A stretch of DNA of 43,432 bases. Source: an uncultured Eubacteriales bacterium (lineage in GTDB: Bacteria; Bacillota; Clostridia; Oscillospirales; Oscillospiraceae). The DNA lies in the NCBI GenBank assembly GCA_900544765.1, contig UQWI01000017.1:1-43432 (forward strand), read 5' to 3'. Below are positions 32,228 through 40,549 of this stretch, piece by piece; the first letter of the stretch is position 1, and every line of letters starts with the position of its first letter. The notes below the pieces were generated by a model. That model ran no database searches. It was not told the DNA's origin and saw only the letters and a program-made list of their open reading frames with translations. The position numbers and the translations under genes are program-made.

Positions 32228-33307
32228 TCAGCCTGCGGCGAATATGCCGTCGAGCTGACGTGCTACTTCAGCCTGTTTGTTTGGGTAGAGATGGCTGTAG
32301 GTTTCCATTGTAGTCTGGACGCGCTCATGGCCGAGCCGCTCGGCTATGAGCAGCGGGGAACAGCCCATTTCTACAAGCAGGCTCGCGTGGCTGTGACGAA
32401 TATCGTGTACTCGGATGCGCTTGACGCCGCTGGCCTTGCAGCCATATTCCATCTCGCGATACAGGAAGCTTTTCGTGTACGGGAACAGCCTGTCTGTGGG
32501 CTGAAGCCCATAGCACTTGCCTATATACTCCCTGAGGCAGTCGCTGAGGACGGAGGGTATGGTCACTGTGCGTCTGCTCTTTTCGGTCTTTGGCGTTGAG
32601 ATTACGTCCTCTTTGCCGAGCCGCTGGTAGCTCTTGTTTATGATGATGGTGGATTTTTCAAAGTCTATGTCGGCAGGAGTCAGCGCCAACAGTTCTCCTT
32701 CGCGCATTCCCGTGTAGTACAGGGTCATAAACGCGGCGTAGGAAGCGGGGCGCTCTTTGAGCGCGGCGATGAACTGAGAAAATTCGTCCTTAGTCCAGAA
32801 CAACATTTCATCGGCGTTTTTCTTGCCCATGCTCCCCGCCTTGTGACAGGGGTTTTCTTTCAGGCCGTAGTATTTTACCGCATAGTTGAAAATCGCTGTG
32901 AGCTGATTATTGATGCAACGCAGATAGGTCTGGGAGTATGGTTTCCCGTTCCCATCGCGATGGCTGCTCAGGCCATTTTGCCAACGGCGTATGTCTGTGG
33001 GCTTTATTTCATTGAGAGGTATCTTGCCGAAGAAAGGCGTTATCTTCAAATCTATGAGCCACTTCTTGCCTGCGACGGTCGAGGGTTTGAGCCGCTTTTC
33101 CATGTCGCGTTTGTACAGCTCGATGAAGTCTCTGAACGTCATGCCGAGGCTGGCGTTGGCCTGAGCGATGAAGTCCCTTTCCCATTGCAGCGCCTCCCGC
33201 TTTGTTGCAAAGCCGCGTTTTTTCTTGTGGATAACCTTACCTGTCCAATCCTTGACGCGGAGTTGAGCCATCCACTTGTCTGTTTTGTTGTCTTTTGTTA
33301 CTGACAT
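32228..33307 (-). CDS. Tyrosine recombinase (phage-type integrase)
   Basis: A 359-residue site-specific recombinase. The arm-binding N terminus (about 1-55), the SAM-like core-binding domain (about 58-150) and the catalytic domain are all present. The catalytic residues can be seen: Arg202 in TGMREGEL, His301 and Arg304 in HDIRHSH, His327 in LGHERV and Tyr337 in METYSHLYP. The gene reads toward guaA, as is usual when the integrase sits next to its attachment site. AAAGGAG lies 8 bases before ATG 33307. It should insert and excise the island between 32106 and 42156. Confidence 0.96.
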   Translation of the reverse strand: MSVTKDNKTDKWMAQLRVKDWTGKVIHKKKRGFATKREALQWERDFIAQANASLGMTFRDFIELYKRDMEKRLKPSTVAGKKWLIDLKITPFFGKIPLNEIKPTDIRRWQNGLSSHRDGNGKPYSQTYLRCINNQLTAIFNYAVKYYGLKENPCHKAGSMGKKNADEMLFWTKDEFSQFIAALKERPASYAAFMTLYYTGMREGELLALTPADIDFEKSTIIINKSYQRLGKEDVISTPKTEKSRRTVTIPSVLSDCLREYIGKCYGLQPTDRLFPYTKSFLYREMEYGCKASGVKRIRVHDIRHSHASLLVEMGCSPLLIAERLGHERVQTTMETYSHLYPNKQAEVARQLDGIFAAG

Positions 33308-33350
33308 GAATCGCTCCTTTCTCCCAAGTCCCGGTCTGTATTCAATTCGC

Positions 33351-34028
33351 TTATTTACTCAGCAGCTTACGCAGCGCTGCCATTTCATCCCCGGAGAGAG
33401 CATTTGCTTTTTCGGGTACTTCATCGGACGGACGCCCCATGGGATCAGAATTTTTGCTCCCGACAGGCTCGATACGCTCAAACGAGCAGTAGGATATGGT
33501 CTGGTCTTTCCAGTCGGCGTAGTCCTTATCTGTGATTTTGCCCGCCGCGAGTTTTTCGCGTTGGTCTTGCCACTGTTCAAGCAGAAGGCACAGCGCGGCA
33601 TTATGCCTGGCCTCCGTACCCGTGCCGCTGAAGGAGACGGAGCATCTCCAGTCCCTGTCCTTTGGTGGCTTTTCAACTTCGATTGCAAAGTGGAGTTCTT
33701 TCACTTTTTCAAGCATGAACAGGAAGTCCATTACGTCGGCAAGACTCGTGATAAGAGCCTTGCGTGTCCCAAGACCCACCAGATACGAAAGCGGGACGCG
33801 CAGCGCTTGGCAGACGGAAACAAGTGCCGCGACTGATACCTCAATGTCGCCGCTCTCATATTTCTGGATTGTCCTGAGTGAGCGGTTGAGCATTTCAGCC
33901 AGCTCTTTCTGGCTTATACGTCTTGCCTTCCGAGCCAGCTTTATTCGGCGACCGATTTCCTTCGCGTCGTATGACTCAGAGCTTTGTGCCTCATAGTTGA
34001 AATCATCTGATTCATCGAAATGTGCCAT
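33351..34028 (-). CDS. XRE-family repressor of the island
   Basis: A 225-residue regulator. A Cro/C1-type helix-turn-helix occupies about residues 24-80 (IGRRIKLARKARRISQKELAEMLNRSLRTIQKYESGD in part) and ends near PLSYLVGL. The C-terminal region (about 85-170) contains the motif EKLAAGKITDKDYADWKDQ, which resembles EKLKAGKITQEAYDAWRDH of the second XRE gene at 42366-42875. Its promoter is TTGTAA-17-TATACT at 34048-34076 and GAGGTGA is the ribosome site. It is divergent from the small HTH gene at 34204, the normal layout for an island's maintenance/excision switch. Confidence 0.9.
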   Translation of the reverse strand: MAHFDESDDFNYEAQSSESYDAKEIGRRIKLARKARRISQKELAEMLNRSLRTIQKYESGDIEVSVAALVSVCQALRVPLSYLVGLGTRKALITSLADVMDFLFMLEKVKELHFAIEVEKPPKDRDWRCSVSFSGTGTEARHNAALCLLLEQWQDQREKLAAGKITDKDYADWKDQTISYCSFERIEPVGSKNSDPMGRPSDEVPEKANALSGDEMAALRKLLSK

Positions 34029-34047
34029 TCAAATTCACCTCGAGATG

Positions 34048-34076
34048 AGTATAACAAAAATAAAAGCGAATTACAA
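34048..34076 (-). promoter_or_regulatory. Promoter of the island XRE repressor
   Basis: Minus-strand -35 TTGTAA (34071-34076), 17-base spacer, -10 TATACT (34048-34053), 20 bases before the start codon. Confidence 0.75.
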
Positions 34077-34099
34077 GTACATATTTCTCAAAAATGATA

Positions 34100-34150
34100 T
34101 TGACAAGAATGCGCATAATGCAAGACGTATTAAAAGTGCGCATTATGAAA
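34100..34150. promoter_or_regulatory. Inverted and repeated operator-like motifs between the XRE and HTH genes
   Basis: A TTGACA (34100-34105) is followed by GCGCATAATGC and, about 25 bases on, GTGCGCATTATG; CATAATGC and GCATTATG form an inverted repeat, and another GCGCATTA occurs near 34164. These are candidate repressor sites controlling the rightward transcript. Confidence 0.5.
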
Positions 34151-34203
34151 GACTGATGGAAATGAGCGCATTAAAAATGCACAAATTAAATAATGGAGGC
34201 AAA

Positions 34204-34407
34204 ATGAGAGCGCAGTTTATCACGGCAGCCGATGTGGCAGAAATCATGGGAGTAAGCAGGAGTAAGGCGTATCAAATCGTCAGGGACATGAATCGGGAGT
34301 TAAAAGGGATGGGATACATAACGGTTTCTGGCAAGTGTCCGGTTCAATACTTTCAGAAGAAGTTTTACGGGATGCAGATTGGCGGTGAGTCAAATGAGCG
34401 AATGTAA
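34204..34407 (+). CDS. Small HTH DNA-binding protein, possible excisionase
   Basis: A 67-residue protein with one helix-turn-helix (FITAADVAEIMGVSRSKAYQIVRDMNREL), which is the whole fold. It resembles the small excisionase-like or activator proteins of Gram-positive integrative elements. The start is ATG 34204, with TGGAGG 5 bases before; longer frames from 33997 have no site. Its 3' end overlaps the RepA-like gene by 14 bases, so both are probably made from one transcript under the XRE repressor. Excisionase function is inferred from size and place. Confidence 0.8.
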   Translation: MRAQFITAADVAEIMGVSRSKAYQIVRDMNRELKGMGYITVSGKCPVQYFQKKFYGMQIGGESNERM

Positions 34408-35485
34408 ATCTGAAGAAATGGATATGAACAGGTTGCTCAGGAAGATGAGACAGATGAACAACCCGGATTATCTGCATACTGTATCGTTGAATGAACTCTT
34501 TGACAACGTGTACGAAAGCAGGCCGTCTATAATAGACGGTCTGCTGTACTCGGGCGCATACTTCCTAGCGGGTGCGCCGAAAATTGGCAAGTCGTTTCTC
34601 GTCGCGCAGATAGCGTATCACGTCGGCACAGGCCAACCGCTTTGGGGCTATGAGGTACATCAGGGTTCGGTGCTGTATCTCGCGCTGGAGGACGACTACG
34701 GTCGTTTGCAGGGACGAATGTCGCGGATGTTCGGCGTGGGCGCTGAAGGAAGCGTGTTCTTCTCTGTCCAAGCCAAGCTGCTTTCTGATGGCCTTGACGG
34801 GCAGCTCGAATACTTCGTCCGCGAGCACCCGGACACGAAGCTCATTGTGCTCGACACGCTGCAAAAGGTGAGGGAGGCGTCGAGGGACTATAGCTACGGC
34901 AGCGACTACGAACTCGTGACGCGATTGAAATCTTTTGCGGACAAGCACAAGCTCTGCGTGCTGGCAGTACATCACACGAGAAAGCAGGCCGCCGGCGACT
35001 GCTTCGAGATGCTCTCGGGGACAAACGGGCTGCTGGGCTGCGCTGACGGCGCGCTGCTGATGCGCAAGGAAAAGCGCACCGACCTCACGGCGACGCTGGA
35101 TGTGGTCGGGCGCGACCAGCCCGATCAGCGGCTGCATATTGTGAAAGAGCGTGACAGCCTTGTATGGAATCTTGAGAGTGCCGAGACGGAGCTTTGGAAA
35201 AAGCCGCCCGACGCGGTGCTTGAGTCGGTGAGAAAACTGGTTGAGGACAGCGGCGGTCATTGGGAGGGAAGCCCCTCGGATTTGGCGCTCGCGCTGGGTT
35301 CGGACATGGCGGTCAACCGGCTGACGCGGCATTTGAACGTGAATGCGGGTCGGTTGTTGGACGAGTATAATGTGAAATACGAGAGCCTGGCCCGGCACGA
35401 GGGACGGCGCATCAGGCTGACAGGCGCTGTTGTAGTAGGTGAAGCGGAGCGCGCAACGCTTGCGACGGTTGCAACGATAGCCTGA
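34394..35485 (+). CDS. RepA-like hexameric helicase/ATPase (AAA_25 type)
   Basis: A 363-residue RecA-fold ATPase. Walker A is AGAPKIGKSFL around 64-74, Walker B LIVLDTLQKVRE around 153-165, and the later AVHHTRKQ and GTNGLLGCADGALLMRKE match RSF1010 RepA-type replication helicases and their relatives on integrative elements. The start is ATG 34394, with GGTGAG upstream, overlapping the HTH gene. The C-terminal 100 residues are likely a DNA-binding or winged-helix domain. Its last codons coincide with 9-bp iterons, suggesting that it acts at an origin encoded right there. Confidence 0.88.
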   Translation: MSECKSEEMDMNRLLRKMRQMNNPDYLHTVSLNELFDNVYESRPSIIDGLLYSGAYFLAGAPKIGKSFLVAQIAYHVGTGQPLWGYEVHQGSVLYLALEDDYGRLQGRMSRMFGVGAEGSVFFSVQAKLLSDGLDGQLEYFVREHPDTKLIVLDTLQKVREASRDYSYGSDYELVTRLKSFADKHKLCVLAVHHTRKQAAGDCFEMLSGTNGLLGCADGALLMRKEKRTDLTATLDVVGRDQPDQRLHIVKERDSLVWNLESAETELWKKPPDAVLESVRKLVEDSGGHWEGSPSDLALALGSDMAVNRLTRHLNVNAGRLLDEYNVKYESLARHEGRRIRLTGAVVVGEAERATLATVATIA

Positions 35486-35525
35486 GGACTACAAATTTAA
35501 CCGTCGCAACCGTTGCAACCGTCGC
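35453..35525. repeat. Inverted 9-bp iterons, candidate replication origin
   Basis: Three perfect tandem repeats AACCGTYGC (35499-35507, 35508-35516, 35517-35525) face three diverged copies on the opposite strand at 35453-35479. The inner 15 bases GCGACGGTTGCAACG (35462-35476) and CGTTGCAACCGTCGC (35511-35525) are perfect complements, about 34 bases apart, flanking an AT-rich spacer. This resembles iteron origins of plasmids. Confidence 0.65.
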
Positions 35526-35564
35526 GGAGGATAAAATAAGCGCCCGCAAGGGCGCGCGGCCGAA

Positions 35565-35607
35565 AGAACAGCCCGAACATAAGGTCGGGCTGTTCTGAGT
35601 TTTTTAG
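35565..35607 (+). terminator. Terminator after the RepA-like gene
   Basis: AGAACAGCCCGA (35565-35576) pairs perfectly with TCGGGCTGTTCT (35585-35596), followed by gagttttttag. Confidence 0.88.
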
Positions 35608-35640
35608 GGTTTGGGATGTAATCCCAACAAGGTGTTTTTC

Positions 35641-35660
35641 GCGAGTGGCTAGCCACTCGC
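35641..35660. repeat. Perfect 20-bp palindrome next to the maltodextrin operon
   Basis: GCGAGTGGCTAGCCACTCGC is a perfect 20-bp palindrome, 16 bases before the stop of the neopullulanase gene and 33 after the RepA terminator. It could be a binding site, an oriT-like remnant or part of a terminator for the leftward operon. Confidence 0.6.
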
Positions 35661-35675
35661 CCCACTTGCGAGGTT

Positions 35676-37346
35676 TTATTGCTCTACTATTACCCATGAG
35701 AGCGGCGGGATCTTATGACCGGAATAATTATACTCGGTTTCTGCTGAATTGATAGCTACTATCAGTTTATCACTTGGCAATTTTCGCTCAAACACGAGCA
35801 CGCGTTCACCCGGCTCGGCGCGGAGAAAGCGCAGCTCGCCGTGACGAAGCGCGGGGTGATTTCGCCGCAGGGCTATCGCGTCGCGGTAAAACTCCAGCAG
35901 CTCCGCGTCCCCGCTCTGCCAGGGCATGGCGCGCCGGAAATCCAATTCATCTGTGCCTGAGACGCCAAGCTCATCGCCATAGAATACGCAGGGCATACCC
36001 GGAAAGCAGCACATGAACATAACTGCCAGCTTTAAGCGCCGTACATCGCCGCCGCATAGATTAAGAAAGCGACTGACATCGTGGCTGTCAAGCAGGTTCA
36101 GTTGTGCCGCGGCAATCTGACGTTTATAGCGCATGAGCATATCCGAGCAACGCCCGGCGAAGGTGCGCGCGTCGATGCTGCCCTCGGCGAAAAAGTGCCG
36201 GCAGTGATTGCGGAAGTCGTAGTTCATGGTGGAATCGAGCATATCTCCGCTTAGCCAATGCCTTGCGCTGCCCCAAACTTCGCCTATGAGCAGCGCGTCG
36301 CTCTTGACGGATTTGCAGCGCCGGCGAAACTCCCTCCAGAATCCGTCGTTCGGCTCGTCTGCTACGTCGAGACGCCATCCGTCTGTGTCAAATTCGCGCA
36401 GCCAGTGCTCACCGACGGCGCAGAGGTAGTCGCATACTTCTGGGTTTGACGTGTCAAGCTTGGGCATAAGCCGTTCATAACAGAAGCATTCATAATTTGG
36501 CCGTTCGCCTGCTTCGGGGTATGCAACGGGAAACTGCAGACGGTAAAACCAGCTTGCGTAGCGGCTGCGCTCCTGCCTTTCGAGCACGTCGCGGAAGGCA
36601 AAAAACTGTGCGCCGCAGTGGTTGAACACGCCGTCAAGTATGACGCGTATCCCGCGTGCGTGGCACTTGTCCACAAGAGCGCGGAAATCCTCGTCCGTAC
36701 CTAAGCAGGGGTCAATGTGTAGGTAGTCTATCGTGTCGTACTTGTGATACTGCCCGGCGGCAAAGATGGGATTCAGATAGATACAGTTGGCCCCGAGAGC
36801 GGATATGTAATCGAGATTTTCGCGTATGCCGTTTATCGTGCCGCCGAGACGCGAGCGGGAAAGAGCGCCGCTGGTATGTTTTTCGGTACCACTTCCGGCA
36901 ATCGCGCGCCGGGAACTTGCAAAGCTGTCGGGGAAAATATTGTACACCACGGCATCCGACACCCAATCAGGGACGCGGGCGATATCCGCGCGGTGGTTGA
37001 ATGGGAACTTGAAGTATTCAGCGCGCTCTGCACTTGGCTGAGTGAAAAATACCTCACCGGAGTAATACAGCGTCTCGTCGCCCGTGAGCTCAAAGTAGTA
37101 ATAGAGTCGGTGAAAAGTGCCGCGCAGCTCGGTCTCCCACCAGTCGCAGTTTTCACCGTGATACTTGAGCGCCATTTCCGCATGAAATACAGGCACAGGT
37201 GTCTCCGGACTTGAAGTGTCGCCGTACCAGAGTATGCAGCGCTCGATGTCACCGGGAGCGCTGCGCAGCCGGAATACTGTGGTGTCCTCGTCCAGGCCAA
37301 AGGCGTATTCGCTCATTGGCCGGTGAAATATCGCTTCCTTTTTCAT
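35676..37346 (-). CDS. Neopullulanase/cyclomaltodextrinase-type alpha-glucosidase (GH13)
   Basis: A 556-residue cytosolic hydrolase with no signal peptide. An N-terminal beta-domain (about 1-118, CBM34-like) precedes a GH13 barrel. The catalytic triad is seen as Asp327 (GWRLDVADE), Glu356 (LIGEVWG) and Asp423 (LLDSHDVSRF), with ILDGVFNH at about 236-243. Such enzymes split maltodextrins, cyclodextrins or pullulan after import. The start ATG 37346 lies 2 bases after the malG stop, with GAAAGGA upstream. It is the last gene of a leftward operon malE-malF-malG-amylase. A start further upstream (37736) would run through malG antisense and is rejected. Confidence 0.93.
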   Translation of the reverse strand: MKKEAIFHRPMSEYAFGLDEDTTVFRLRSAPGDIERCILWYGDTSSPETPVPVFHAEMALKYHGENCDWWETELRGTFHRLYYYFELTGDETLYYSGEVFFTQPSAERAEYFKFPFNHRADIARVPDWVSDAVVYNIFPDSFASSRRAIAGSGTEKHTSGALSRSRLGGTINGIRENLDYISALGANCIYLNPIFAAGQYHKYDTIDYLHIDPCLGTDEDFRALVDKCHARGIRVILDGVFNHCGAQFFAFRDVLERQERSRYASWFYRLQFPVAYPEAGERPNYECFCYERLMPKLDTSNPEVCDYLCAVGEHWLREFDTDGWRLDVADEPNDGFWREFRRRCKSVKSDALLIGEVWGSARHWLSGDMLDSTMNYDFRNHCRHFFAEGSIDARTFAGRCSDMLMRYKRQIAAAQLNLLDSHDVSRFLNLCGGDVRRLKLAVMFMCCFPGMPCVFYGDELGVSGTDELDFRRAMPWQSGDAELLEFYRDAIALRRNHPALRHGELRFLRAEPGERVLVFERKLPSDKLIVAINSAETEYNYSGHKIPPLSWVIVEQ

Positions 37347-37348
37347 GT

Positions 37349-38191
37349 TTATCCTTTCACGCCGCCGGCGGTGAGACCGGAGACCATGTATTTTTGTATC
37401 TTGAAGAAAATCAGCAGCAGCGGTATCGACGCGAGTATGCTTGCCGCCGTGAACAGCGGCCAAGAGCGGGTGTAGTCGTTGCTTTGCAGCTGATAAAGCC
37501 CCGCCGAGAGCGAATAGTAATCGCTGTCCAGCAGGAAGGTAGTCGCAAACAGGTACTCGTTCCAGACGGTTATGAGCACCATGACGCAGGTAACGACGAT
37601 GGCCGGTTTCGCAAGCGGCAGGACGATACGCCATATCATCTGTGCATCGTTTGCACCGTCTATCTTTGACGCCTCCTCTATTTCGACCGGTATGGAATCG
37701 AAGTATCCCTTCATGTTCCAGACGGCAAAGACACACATGCTCCCCGCGTATATGAGCATCAGCCCTATGTGGGAATTCAGCAGCCCGGCAAGGCGCAGTA
37801 TGCGGTAATAGGCAAAGAGCGAGAGCACCTGCGGGAAGGCGTTGAGTACGAGTAAAGCCATGAGCAGTGGGCGGCGTCCTTTGAATCTCCAGCGAGAGCA
37901 GGCGTACGCCGCCGTCACGGCGCAGAGCATGGCTATGGCGACTGTACCCACGCTAAGCAGCAGCGAATTTTTGAGCCATAGCAAAAATGGCTCGTCAAAA
38001 AGGATGGCGCGGTAATTTTCCAGCGAGGGGTTCTCTGGAAGAAACGAAAAATCCCCGGAGAGCGAGCTGCCCGGCCCGGAGAAGGACACGTTTACCGCGT
38101 AGTATATCGGTATCAGCGTGACCAGGCACAGGAGGATGAAGGCCAGATTGAGGGCTATATACCCTATGCGCTCTTTAGTTTTACGTTTCAT
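37349..38191 (-). CDS. Maltodextrin ABC transporter permease, MalG-type
   Basis: A 280-residue integral membrane permease with about six helices. The EAA loop for contact with the ATPase reads EIEEASKIDGANDAQMIWRIVLPLAKPAI around 170-200. It pairs with the MalF-type protein. The stop is 2 bases before the enzyme start and the ATG at 38191 is 2 bases behind the malF stop, so the genes are tightly coupled. No MalK/MsmX ATPase is in the window, so a shared ATPase encoded elsewhere is expected. Confidence 0.93.
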   Translation of the reverse strand: MKRKTKERIGYIALNLAFILLCLVTLIPIYYAVNVSFSGPGSSLSGDFSFLPENPSLENYRAILFDEPFLLWLKNSLLLSVGTVAIAMLCAVTAAYACSRWRFKGRRPLLMALLVLNAFPQVLSLFAYYRILRLAGLLNSHIGLMLIYAGSMCVFAVWNMKGYFDSIPVEIEEASKIDGANDAQMIWRIVLPLAKPAIVVTCVMVLITVWNEYLFATTFLLDSDYYSLSAGLYQLQSNDYTRSWPLFTAASILASIPLLLIFFKIQKYMVSGLTAGGVKG

Positions 38192-38193
38192 GC

Positions 38194-39078
38194 TCAGTCC
38201 TCCCTCAGGCTTCGGTTGGTGGCCAGCGAGAAGATGATTATAATCACGAAGAGCAGCATGCTCACTGCGCTGGACAGGCCGTAATTGTTCGAGACGAAGG
38301 CGTTCTGGTGGACGTAGGTTATCACTGTGTTAAGCGTCGCGCCGGTCATGTAGCCGCGCTGCTGCGTGAGCAGATAGATGATATCGAACTGTTTAAAAGT
38401 TATGAACGTCGTCATAACGGCGGCAGGGGCTATTACGGGCCGTATACTTGGAATTGTTATTTTCCAGGTGCGTGTCCAGAATCCTGCGCCGTCGAGCGTG
38501 GCGCTCTCATACAAGCTGCGGTCAACGCTCTGCAGAGCTCCGTCGATCGTGGAAATCATAAACGGCAGCGCCATCCAGAGATTGAGCACGAGACAGGACA
38601 CAAAGGCTATGCCGTTGGTAGCGAGGAAGTCCACCTTTTCAAAACCCAGTGCCGTAATCCACTTGTTGAGCAGGCCGAGTTCGGTATTGAACATCCCTAC
38701 GCGCCAAAGCAGTATTGAGATATACGCCGGCATCGCCCAAGGCACCATAAGCAGCGTCTTGTACAGCCGGCTGAGTCTAAGCTTGGGCGCGTTGAGCCCC
38801 AGGGCGATAAGAAAGCCCAGCGCAAGCTGTATGACCATGTTGAGCACCGTCCAGAGCAGCGTCGTGCCCAGAGCGGACAGAAATCCTGAGTCAAACTTGA
38901 ACAGCGCGCGGGCATAGTTGTCCAGCCCTATCACCTCGTAGTCCTGCCAGTGATAGAGGTTCATATTGGTAAGTGAAATGTACCCGGTATAGATGATAGG
39001 AAAGACGATGATGATGAGTATGAGCAGCACCGCCGGTACGCACCAGCACCAGGGCTTCAATTTGCGTCTAAGGCTCAT
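38194..39078 (-). CDS. Maltodextrin ABC transporter permease, MalF-type
   Basis: A 294-residue permease with about six membrane helices. The EAA loop reads LYESATLDGAGFWTRTWKITIPSIRPVI around 200-230. Without the large periplasmic loop of E. coli MalF, it fits the Gram-positive MalF type. GGAGG lies 7 bases before ATG 39078. A hairpin with a U-run separates it from malE, so it is likely made at a lower level than the binding protein. Confidence 0.93.
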   Translation of the reverse strand: MSLRRKLKPWCWCVPAVLLILIIIVFPIIYTGYISLTNMNLYHWQDYEVIGLDNYARALFKFDSGFLSALGTTLLWTVLNMVIQLALGFLIALGLNAPKLRLSRLYKTLLMVPWAMPAYISILLWRVGMFNTELGLLNKWITALGFEKVDFLATNGIAFVSCLVLNLWMALPFMISTIDGALQSVDRSLYESATLDGAGFWTRTWKITIPSIRPVIAPAAVMTTFITFKQFDIIYLLTQQRGYMTGATLNTVITYVHQNAFVSNNYGLSSAVSMLLFVIIIIFSLATNRSLRED

Positions 39079-39090
39079 GGCAATGCCTCC

Positions 39091-39120
39091 AAAAATGGGG
39101 CGGCGAAGCCGCCGCCCCTT
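39091..39120 (-). terminator. Intercistronic hairpin between malE-type and malF-type genes
   Basis: On the minus strand AAGGGGCGGC pairs with GCCGCCCC around ggcttc, followed by ATTTTTGG. As in other sugar-transport operons, partial termination here would give more binding protein than permease. Confidence 0.75.
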
Positions 39121-39133
39121 AATTCATACATTC

Positions 39134-40402
39134 TCACTGCATATCCGCTATGGCCTGAAGAGCCGCGGCCTGAGCTTCCTCAGCAGCAGACGCCGCGTCC
39201 TGGCCGTTTTTGTTGACAGCGGCAAGCATGCTGTCAACCGGACCCCACATAACGTTCATCTCTGCAGCGTTAGGCATGGGCTGGGCGGTGTCTGCCGTGC
39301 GCTCAATCGCCGCTATTATCTCGTCGGCGGCAACGTCCGGGTCATCATAAGAGAGCGAGTTCGCCGGGGCGCATCCGCCGGCCTTCGCGAGGGCGACGCC
39401 CACCTCGGGCGAAGCGAGAGCCTCAAGAGCCAGCGCAATCGCGTCGCCCTTCGTCTCCGCGGCTACTTTCATGACGCCGATGCCCTGGACGCCGGAGAAG
39501 GGGGCTAGCGGCTCTCCGTTGGGAAGAGTCATGTCGGAGAGCGACGCCACACCTAGGTCAATGCCAGCGGCACGAATCCCAGCGACGAGCCAAGGCCCGC
39601 CGATTATGGCCTGAGCCTTGCCCTCATTGAAGAGGGTCGTGACAGTGTTGTAATCTCCGTCGGCTTCCAGGTCGGCGAATTTCTTGTTGTACTCCACAGC
39701 CTCGATGGTTTTGGGGTCGTTGAGTCCCGGGTTGCCATCATCGTCAAGTATGTACCCGCCGAAACCGTTTATAAAGGGCGAGACGTTATACGAAGTCGAG
39801 TGCTGGTTGACGACTGCGTATGTACCGGCGGCGGTATCTGTGTTTGCTACCATGTACTCATAGAGCTCCTCGGTCGTCGCGGGTATGTCGCCTTGCCAGA
39901 GCTCCTTGTTGTAGAGGAAGAGCAGAGTCTCGAAGTACACGGGGAGCAGGTACTGAGTGCCGTCTATCTGACCGGCTTCAACGGTCAGCGGCAGGTCGTC
40001 GGCAAGTACGCTCTCGTCAATGAGGTTAGTGAGCGGTTCGAGAATGTCCATCGCCACAAATGTGCCGAGGCTGTCATGCGCCCAGAGGTACATGTCGGGG
40101 CCGTTGGCCGCGTCGCCGCCGTAGAGCTTGAGCTGGTCGGAAAGGCCGGTGCGCTTTTCAAAGGTAAGCGTCACACCTGTCCCCTCGAGCTTTGCGTTTG
40201 CGGCGTCGGCCATCGCCTGCATGAGGGCTTCGTCGTTGTCGTGCCAGACTGTAAGCTCTACGGGTTCAGCCGGCGTTTCCGACTCCGGCGCTTCCGATGC
40301 GGGCGCGGCGCTCTCACTGCTGGGTTCGTTTGAGGTCCCGCAGGCTGCGAGCAGTGTCATAAGCATCAGGGCGCTGAGCAGTATGGCAAGGAATTTCTTC
40401 AT
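39134..40402 (-). CDS. Maltodextrin-binding lipoprotein, MalE-type
   Basis: A 422-residue solute-binding protein. A lipoprotein signal (LLAAC, Cys21) anchors it outside, followed by a Ser, Glu, Pro and Ala rich linker to about residue 47. The mature part has the family-1 pattern: VELTVWHDNDEALMQAM, GPDMYLWAHDSLG, LPVYFETLLFLYNKELW and EGKAQAIIGGPW. It would catch maltodextrins and hand them to MalF/MalG. The start ATG 40402 has GGAGG 8 bases before; an upstream start at 40426 has none. First gene of the operon, divergent from the LacI regulator. Confidence 0.93.
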   Translation of the reverse strand: MKKFLAILLSALMLMTLLAACGTSNEPSSESAAPASEAPESETPAEPVELTVWHDNDEALMQAMADAANAKLEGTGVTLTFEKRTGLSDQLKLYGGDAANGPDMYLWAHDSLGTFVAMDILEPLTNLIDESVLADDLPLTVEAGQIDGTQYLLPVYFETLLFLYNKELWQGDIPATTEELYEYMVANTDTAAGTYAVVNQHSTSYNVSPFINGFGGYILDDDGNPGLNDPKTIEAVEYNKKFADLEADGDYNTVTTLFNEGKAQAIIGGPWLVAGIRAAGIDLGVASLSDMTLPNGEPLAPFSGVQGIGVMKVAAETKGDAIALALEALASPEVGVALAKAGGCAPANSLSYDDPDVAADEIIAAIERTADTAQPMPNAAEMNVMWGPVDSMLAAVNKNGQDAASAAEEAQAAALQAIADMQ

Positions 40403-40430
40403 TTTTTCATCCTCCGTTCTAATCAATATA

Positions 40431-40444
40431 GTAAAACGTTTTAC
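40431..40444. promoter_or_regulatory. LacI-family operator O1
   Basis: GTAAAACGTTTTAC, a perfect 14-base palindrome with the AAACGTTT core of LacI/MalR-type operators. It lies downstream of the predicted malE promoter, 29 bases before the malE start, as a roadblock site. Confidence 0.85.
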
Positions 40445-40500
40445 TTAGATAATGCTTGATATAAGTGAAAAACTTGTACAATACGCACCTCTTGATTTGA

Positions 40501-40529
40501 AGTATAACTACAATATTTGTGTAAGTCAA
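40501..40529 (-). promoter_or_regulatory. Promoter of the maltodextrin operon
   Basis: Minus-strand -35 TTGACT (40524-40529), 17-base spacer, -10 TATACT (40501-40506), about 95 bases before the malE-type start. Confidence 0.75.
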
Positions 40530-40549
40530 TAGAAATTGCGATATTTCTC

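Noticed and set aside
35497..35697. A 66-codon leftward ORF between the RepA-like and amylase genes
   Set aside because: It spans iterons, a terminator and the 20-bp palindrome, and has no family likeness.
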